Assembly: GCA_963277665.1 (NCBI GenBank) | Contig: OY728122.1 | Span: forward strand, 2,124,140,024-2,124,204,023 | Direction of reading: 5' to 3' | Source: Viscum album | Taxonomy: Eukaryota > Streptophyta > Magnoliopsida > Santalales > Viscaceae | DNA: 64,000 nt | In this document: one piece after another, positions 56,760-64,000 of the stretch | Layout of the letters: each line of letters begins with the position of its first letter | Numbering within the stretch: position 1 is the stretch's first letter | The notes under the pieces: generated by a model | What the model was told of the DNA's origin: nothing | The model's database searches: none | Seen by the model: only the letters and a program-made list of their open reading frames with translations | Program-made: the position numbers and the translations under genes

Positions 56760-57914
56760 CTCAACATCTAATTATTGAGTTAATACGGAGATAAAATTAG
56801 AAAATTATTCAGAAATAAAATATTGGGTGGATCCATAATTAAAAAAAACATTTTCTACTTTAGAGTGGATGGTAAGTGTATCTTTCACCACTTCATTATC
56901 ATACTCCACATCACCGATAGTGATTGAATTTGAATTTACTTTTTCTTTGGACTTAAGATTTTTTTGACATTGGTCATCATCAATAACCCTTGGATTAAGG
57001 CATTTATTGGCATATTTCCCCATTTCCTTGCACTTGTTACATTGAAGTGTAGGAGGTGCATTCTGTGTAGCCTTTTCTTTATTCATATCATTAGACATAT
57101 TTTTCCAATCACTTCAGCATTAAATTGCCCAATGACCTTATTTTCCACACTTAAAACATTTACCAGTTCCTTTAAGACAATTCCCTCCACGTTTCTTTCC
57201 ACATTTTGAGCATAAGGGAAAACTCATATTCTTTTCAGCGTGGTCTTTATATTTTCCTTTGAATTCCATTTTTCTCTTCTTATCAAACTCATATGACTGA
57301 TGGGTTAATCCAATATCCATATCAACCTTGAGAGTACATCGAACAATTTCCTCATAGCTATTTAATTCCCTTATGGATAATTCCCTTTTGAAACTTGGTT
57401 TTAAGCCACTAAAGAATCAATCAATTTTACTCTCATGTTGGATAATAATTCTAGAAGCGTATCTTGAAAGTATTGTAAAATTTTCTTCATAGATACCAAT
57501 GGATTCATCATCCTTTTTTATAAGTTTAAGGAACTCCTTGTCCATATTTGTTTGAAGAAAATGAGGAAAGTACTTATTGAAAAATAAGTTCTTGAACTTC
57601 TCCCATTCCATGGACTCAATTTCATCTCTTTACCTTGTATTCTAGATAAGATTCCACCATTGATCATATTCATCTTCCAAACGATATACTGCTAAGATGA
57701 ATTTATCATGTTCAGAATATTTTAGAACTAAAAATATCTTTTCAGGGGTACTGATCCATTTTTCATCCACTAATGGATCATAAGAACCACTTAAAGAAGT
57801 TGGACGCTGCCTCATGAAGGATTCAACAGAATGTTTCTCCCTCTGATCGTTTAAAAGTCCTGCGTGATTCATAGCTTTAGAAAGTTGTGTGAGCATAGAT
57901 AAAAGATTTTTCAT
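56760..57914 (-). pseudogene. Chromovirus gag, zinc knuckles and protease, degenerate
   Basis: Gag reads RQRPTSLSGSYDPLVDEKWI, then KIFLVLKYSEHDKFILAVYR and DQWWNLI (57830-57650). It continues with WEKFKNLFFNKYFP and FTILSRYASRI (57610-57440). Cys-rich knuckles include CSKCGKKRGGNC and GKCFKCGK (57225-57140), and CNKCKEMGKYANKC (about 57040). The protease active-site position reads FFNYGSTQYFIS where related elements have an Asp-Ser-Gly-Ala type motif, so the catalytic Asp is lost. Frames are broken between blocks. Confidence 0.88.
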
Positions 57915-58228
57915 TCCATATTACATAACATTTGGTTGCTTATGGGGATAATAATTGCATTTCCTATCACATTAAGCATTAACGTACTTCCTTCAGGTTC
58001 CATCCATTGACTAAAACCAAGAAGCATAGTGTGACCAACACTAATAATAATAGGAAAACTACATAATCAAAAATAAAATTTCAATTTAGGAAAATTTAGG
58101 TTTTATCCTAGGTTATTCATGAACATATCTAAAACACTAGGATAGAATTGTAACCTATACTTAGACATATCCTTAGGGTTCCTACTAAGGTTCTCTCATC
58201 CTAGTTTCCAAAGGTTAACTATACCTTT

Positions 58229-58240
58229 CCTCTGATACCA
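58229..58240 (-). other. Primer-binding site of the chromovirus
   Basis: The minus strand reads TGGTATCAGAGG, two bases after the 5' LTR end. This is the Met-tRNA type. Confidence 0.88.
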
Positions 58241-58242
58241 AC

Positions 58243-61200
58243 TATAGCGACCCATACTTTACATACATTAATATTAATTCATAATTGAATTATATTCATT
58301 ACAATATATAACAAAACCATGATAGGACCGTATAGGTATAATGTTATTAGAAACTAGGAAACATAAACAACTGGTTTATAAAAAATCTACATTGTCTCCC
58401 ATTTATTTTTTCATAACTAGACTCCTTTTTGGCAAATCATACTTAATAACCATATTCATGACTTGGGAAAAAGAAACATATGAAAGGGGTGAAATCAAAT
58501 TCTTAGTAATGGTAAACAAATTAATTACCAATCATATCATATTTATAAGAACATAACATTTGAAAATCTTATCCTGCATATAAAAGATCATAATATCACG
58601 TCATGGTATAAATCATAAAAGTGAAATGTAATACTAATAGTCATAAAATAAGACATGAAATTTTGTTTCATACACACATAATCATATAAAATCATTTTAT
58701 ATTAGTCAAGGCTCATTTTTGAGACCATCATAGTAGACAAAGTCCATTACTGAACCGAGTTCACTCCTCGTTCCAGCCCTGTACTACTGAACTGAATTTA
58801 CTTGCCATTCCAGTCAAGTCTATATCATGAGATATAAATCTTTAACCAATGAATTGGAGGGAGATATAGGTCCCACCCATCTCATAATTAAACCATTATT
58901 ACATGTTCCATAAAAACATAAAAACATTCACTATAGCAGAACCCATGAAATAAAATGGGTTTTTTAAACATCATTCCATCATAATTGATATAAAACAAAT
59001 GGATTTCCTCAATAAAATTCCACCATAAACACAATAAAATTATAGTAATAATAGGGATATAAATATAACCATATTTAAATAGTTTCATCTTATATGGAAA
59101 ATAATTTTGAGAAAACACTTGAAATTCATTCTTGAAGAAAATATCCATTCTTCTTCAAAAATATTTTCCTTCCTAAAAATGAATTTTTTTTTTAGAATAA
59201 ATAATTTTATGTGAAAATAACCTTGTAATATTATAGGGGAATATTAAAGGAAATAAATAATTTTAAAGCATAAAAATCCATTCATGCAGTACAAGTAAAA
59301 AAAAAACATTCTTCTCGTACTTTTTCTGAGAAAGTCAAAAAGTACCTCGTACTGAAAACGACAAAAGATTCTATTCACACCATTTAGTAAAAATTTACCA
59401 ATGGGTAAAATTGACTTTAAAAAATTATTGAAGGATATAAATAATATTTTTAACTACATATTTTGGAAACATGGACATGAATGATAAATAACCCCCAGTA
59501 AATACTTATGAATAAAAAATCTCAGATAAAAACAAAATTTGAAAATATATCCCTTACCTTAGGTCCTATATGATTTGTATGTATCCGAACCTCCTATATA
59601 ATGATTTAAATAAAGTTAATGATTTATTACAGAATCATAATTATTTTTATGATCATATTTTTATCCATTTTTTAGTAACATTTCATTATTACTTGTTATT
59701 CTAGTATTAACTACTTTATGTTCTTATGCATGTTTTGTCAGATAAGTTCTTATTACTATTTTTAGGATATAGTTATATCATTTAAAACATTTTATTAGTA
59801 TAATATTTATTATATTTATTCATTAAATTCATTTATATGATCATTCTTTAATTAAGATTATGTATAATGAATCACATCGCACTGTGGAGACGGTAAACCG
59901 TACGTACGCACAAGCAACGATATCATTCCCATAATTGTTGAATGATATTGAAGTGGATAGTGTATAATATCTCATAATTATTATAATGTTATAATAATTA
60001 TATATATTTATTATTTAAACCATTATACCCATCCAATTAAGGTGGCGGTGAAAAACATATTACACTATGGTGTGAAGACAACAAACCGTACGTACGCACG
60101 CGCAATGATTTCGTTTTTCATAGGATGGATAGAAGGTGAAATAGGGATATTTTATATTTATAATAACATATAAGAATATGATTGATATTGATGATATTAA
60201 TTTATAATTAAACAACTAATGAAGATTATGTATAAGAAGAAAGAAATTTGAAAGAATCGGTAGAAGAGATTACCTCTTCCTCAACGTGCCTCCTTTAGAT
60301 TTCCTCTTAGGGAACTAGAGTTGGTCTTTGAAGAAGACCAGAACCTATAGAATGAAAATATGGAAGTTGAGAAGGAAATATTTCATGGGGTGTACAATAT
60401 TTAAGGCTCAAAATGAAGTGAATAGGTGAGGGAGGATGTTCCCTTTTAGAATTGAGGTGAGGGGTACTTTTGGAAACCTCAAAAATATTAATTTATAATA
60501 AAATCAAACACCACTTAAAAACCTCCAAAATGTACTAAATTAAAATATGAGATGAGATAAGGTTGTAATATCATCAACCAATAAATTTTGGACAACTTAT
60601 TGTTGTCATTTTAAGCATTATTATTTTAATTAACACTTAGTTATTCTATTTAATTTTAATTGCAGTAATACAATTATAAATATTTAATGATTATAAGTAT
60701 TTACTTATATGGTGTTAATTGAAAATAAATGGATATTTTATAAAATTTTAGACCCTATAATTTTTACTTGGTAATTTTTAAATATTTTTATGATTTTTAA
60801 ACAATTTAATAAAATGCTATTTTTATAAAATGTCAATAGTGTAAATTTTGACACTATTCAATTATTTGACTTTAAATAAAATTCACACAGAAGATAAATT
60901 TGAACCAAAATATTTAATACACTCCTAACATGTCATAGTAAACTATAAAATTCACGGATAACATTAATTAGTTCATATGATATTTTTTTAATATTTTTAA
61001 AACCATTTATTTGATATTTCTGTTAATAAAATAATTTCTATATCACTATTGTGTCATCATGAATGGTAATTATTTAATCTCTAAAAATTATAAATAAATT
61101 CCTATGATGTATTTAATTCTTTTATATTTATATATAATATCTATATTCGATATTATATTCTAGTTATCAAAATATTAAAATTAATATACTTATATAAAAT

Positions 61201-62311
61201 AAGATTGTGACATTTTTTCACATTTATTAGTTTTTATTACATTCATGTCATATTCATAGGTAAGTGGCCATAAAGTGATTCCATTTCAAAAAATAGATGA
61301 AAAGGTTCTAATTTAGTGATCCAATAGGATTTTTACAGGTGTTTAGGTAATTTTAGAATATTATTTTTACCCTTAATTACTTGATTTACCTTTAACCATG
61401 GTAATAAAAATAATTACAAGTTACTATTCATAATTCCCAAAAATAAAAGTATCCTATTAACATATTTCGAACCTAATGATTACAAATATGGATTAAATTT
61501 TTCAAAATTAAAAACACAGAAGTTTCATTAATTAATTTAAAATTAATCCCATTGTTGAAGTGAGAAAATGAGTTTTAGAAGTTAAAACATTGCAAAAGAT
61601 TGAAATGTTTTTACCTATGAATTCAATGTAAAATTAATGCTAATGACATAAATTATATTGAATGATAAAAATATATTCCATTTATACTTTAAAACCATTA
61701 AATATTATAATTTAACTATATAGATTATCTCGATGGAAAAAGTTGTTTTTAATTAAAATTTAGCGTATTTTTACTATTCATCAAAACATGAAAGTTATCA
61801 GAAATTTATCCAAAGTAAATTTTTTTATCCTGGTTCAAAATAAAATGTTTATGTTGTCATATAAAAATTATTAATTTTTCAAAATATTAATTTAAAATGG
61901 GTTCGCCATTCAAAGGTGTAAAATTGACCTAAAAACAAGTTTTTATACATCAAATAAGGTTTTATTCATACCCAATGACTAAAATATCCATTGTATGAAT
62001 ATAAAAAATATTTTGTTAAATATATAACACATATATATCTCATTAATTTCATTACCCAAAGTAATTCACTCAAAAATACAAATATCTAATTGATTTATAT
62101 TTTTCATAAATAATTGATAACCAATAAATTCATAATTCATTTTCATAAGTTAGTTATAATTATTCCCACTAACAAAAAAAATAGGCTATACTGGTAATTT
62201 TATAATAAGGGAATCTCGTGGTTCATTTAAACTCATGATTATGTGAAAACCAAGCTACTGAAGAATAATTTTTTTAAATAAAATATTTCATAAAAACATT
62301 TGGGTGTTACG
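58243..62311 (-). repeat. 5' LTR of the chromovirus
   Basis: The LTR is about 4,069 bp and aligns with 49415-53490. The outer end reads CGTAACACCC on the minus strand, with the first T changed to C. The internal near-repeat with 'ccgtacgtacgcac' is at about 59897 and 60087. Confidence 0.9.
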
Positions 62312-64000
62312 TGTTGTGTTAGATAATGATAGAGGATAAGAGTACATTGGTTTTGATGAATGATTTTTGGTGATCATTAGACTATTGAGACTTAAATTCA
62401 TCATGGAATCAAGGAATGTGGCTTTAAATTTCATCTCTTATATACCGTTATTTTAATTTTCCATAATGTTTCGAAAAATCATAATAATCCAAGAGAATAA
62501 TGAAATGGTCAAATTGGAATTAGAATTAATTAATGAATATGAAATTGATAGAATTATTATTCTTGTTGAATAATTTAAATGATATGGGTTAGGAATCTAA
62601 AGATTATTAATTAAATTGTTATATGATATATTATTGAAGGGAATTGGTATGTGATGGAATTGGAATTTTTAAATGGATGGAAATATTATTCCATGATAAT
62701 AGAATTTGAATTAACATAAATGGAAGTAGATGAATGATGGAAAATGAATAAAAATGGATATAATTATGAAATAAATGAATTTTTATTGATTATTTATTGT
62801 TATTAATGTATAAATTATTTTATAAGTTATTCATAGTATAAATTAGTGAAGATATATGTTTATGGATATCCATAGAAATACTTATAAAAGGAAAAAACAT
62901 CATGAAATTTGATTATGATGAAATTGATGAGGAAAATTGATTATGATTGATATATTAAATTTTTATGAGATATGGTTATTATTTTGATAAAGGAATAATG
63001 ATAAGTTATTAGAAAATTAAAAAGAGGTGAGAGGGTGATTTTTTTAAAATTTGACACATGGAGTGCCAATTTGGCATGATGACATGCCATTTTTTTTATA
63101 AAGTTGTACCAAAAAATTTCTAAGGATTACACAGAACCCATGAATGGGTGGTTCCAAATAAAAATGGGCATATTCCAAAATAACATGAGTCCATGTCACT
63201 TTCTGTAAATTTTCTGTTGATGATAGTTTATCAATAGAGAGGAAGTAAAGTGTACGGGTGTCATGCCATATCATTATGGGGGTCATGAAAATGTATTAAT
63301 CTGGAAATATCTCTTATGTGATGGGATAAATATTTATTTTTAAGAATGTGATGTATATAGGGACTATATATGATTAATTACTAATATTATATGACTTGAT
63401 AAGAGGTTTTGAAACTTGTGTATACCCAAGATACAAGGAATGCTAGTGATGTAGTGAATTACTTCATAGGTGGGAGTGTTTTATATGTACATTGTGTGAT
63501 TACATTATCAAGAACCTTTTTATCTATGGTGTCTAAGATGGTATAATAAATTTATAGTGTGGGATTGAATCCATTTATGATATGTTATAGTGATGTATAA
63601 GTTTTTACTAGTAATGTGATAGTAGTTTATGATTTTAGGATGATGGTAATGATAATGTGAATGATATGGTTAACCACACTGAATGTATGATGTGTGGTGG
63701 TGATGACATAGGTTGAGGGGGGTATATTCCTTGAGGGTGGACACCTAGTAATACAACAAGATTCCACAAGGGTGGATAGCTTCCTAACCAATTCATGATG
63801 TGGTGGATAGATTCCAAAAGCGTGGACACCTAGAAAACCAGTGAGAGTCATTATAGGGGGACAATGGATAAACTAATGGATATAGATGTGATAGTGAGTT
63901 AACTATAATGAAAATATACACCATATTCAAGACTATGGCTTGGTGGTTTAAACCACATCACGGTGTGTGATAGGATAAACCACAAGATTGTGAATTTCCT
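62312..64000. other. Unassigned AT-rich DNA at the right end
   Basis: No recognisable gene is seen. Near 63727-63840 a short irregular repeat of 'attcc..aagggtggacacctag' occurs three times. Otherwise the stretch is AT-rich and featureless to me. Confidence 0.5.

Larger units (their letters stand above)
49415..62311 (-). mobile_element. Ty3/gypsy chromovirus, Tekay (Del)-like, with ~4.07-kb LTRs
   Basis: LTRs at 49415-53490 and 58243-62311 are aligned throughout. Flanking 5-mers are TTTTG (49410-49414) and TGTTG (62312-62316), one mismatch. The minus-strand order is 5' LTR (right), Met-tRNA primer site, gag, protease, RT, RNase H, integrase, C-terminal chromodomain, polypurine tract and 3' LTR (left). 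This gene order with a chromodomain defines chromoviruses, and the Gag/RT style and long LTRs point to Tekay/Del. I count about 26 differences in ~207 aligned LTR bases, making this older than the copia insertions. Confidence 0.93.

Overview
This is AT-rich plant nuclear DNA made almost wholly of transposable elements; I see no intact host gene, no functional tRNA or rRNA gene and no CRISPR array. A plant source is indicated by a CACTA (En/Spm) element with Tnp2 and Ulp1-type genes, Ty1/copia and Tekay-like chromovirus LTR retrotransposons primed by initiator-Met tRNA, an L1-type LINE with a plant-style RNase H tail, and tRNA-derived SINE-like pieces. Every coding region is broken by stops or frameshifts. 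I cannot name the species.

The centre of the window (about 2.4-46.6 kb) is a Russian-doll nest, solved from target-site duplications and reading-frame continuity. (1) An L1 LINE on the minus strand (RNase H and zf-RVT at 2.5-3.87 kb; RT and endonuclease at 43.65-46.6 kb). (2) A ~39.8-kb CACTA element (3875-43648) split that LINE; removing it with one 3-bp target copy restores LINE frame. (3) The CACTA carries two degenerate minus-strand genes: Tnp2 (32.6-35.95 kb) and a Transposase_24/DUF8039/Ulp1-type gene whose exons are scattered from 32.2 to 7.8 kb. (4) A Ty1/copia element (11993-31863, perfect AATGT duplication) sits inside an intron of that second gene. (5) A second, related copia (17022 to about 26782) sits in the gag-pol of the first, with an abnormal right junction. 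(6) A 1.6-kb non-autonomous CACTA (9370-10968, AGG duplication) sits in another intron.

Inside the large CACTA, between its Ulp1 gene and its left end, is a 2.45-kb tandem array of ~179-bp monomers arranged as a trimeric, 539-bp higher-order repeat. Both copia elements carry paired 13-bp near-palindromes (TACACGCCGTGTA) in their LTRs, always 21-22 bp apart, and more copies in an unusually long (~2 kb) untranslated leader.

Left of the nest (1-2.4 kb) lie an LTR-like fragment, one end of a further CACTA element, a degenerate 177-bp satellite and an LTR-like stretch. Right of it (46.6-49.4 kb) is unrecognised AT-rich DNA, then a Tekay-like chromovirus on the minus strand (49415-62311) with ~4.07-kb LTRs flanking only ~4.75 kb of broken gag-pol, then unrecognised AT-rich DNA to the window end.
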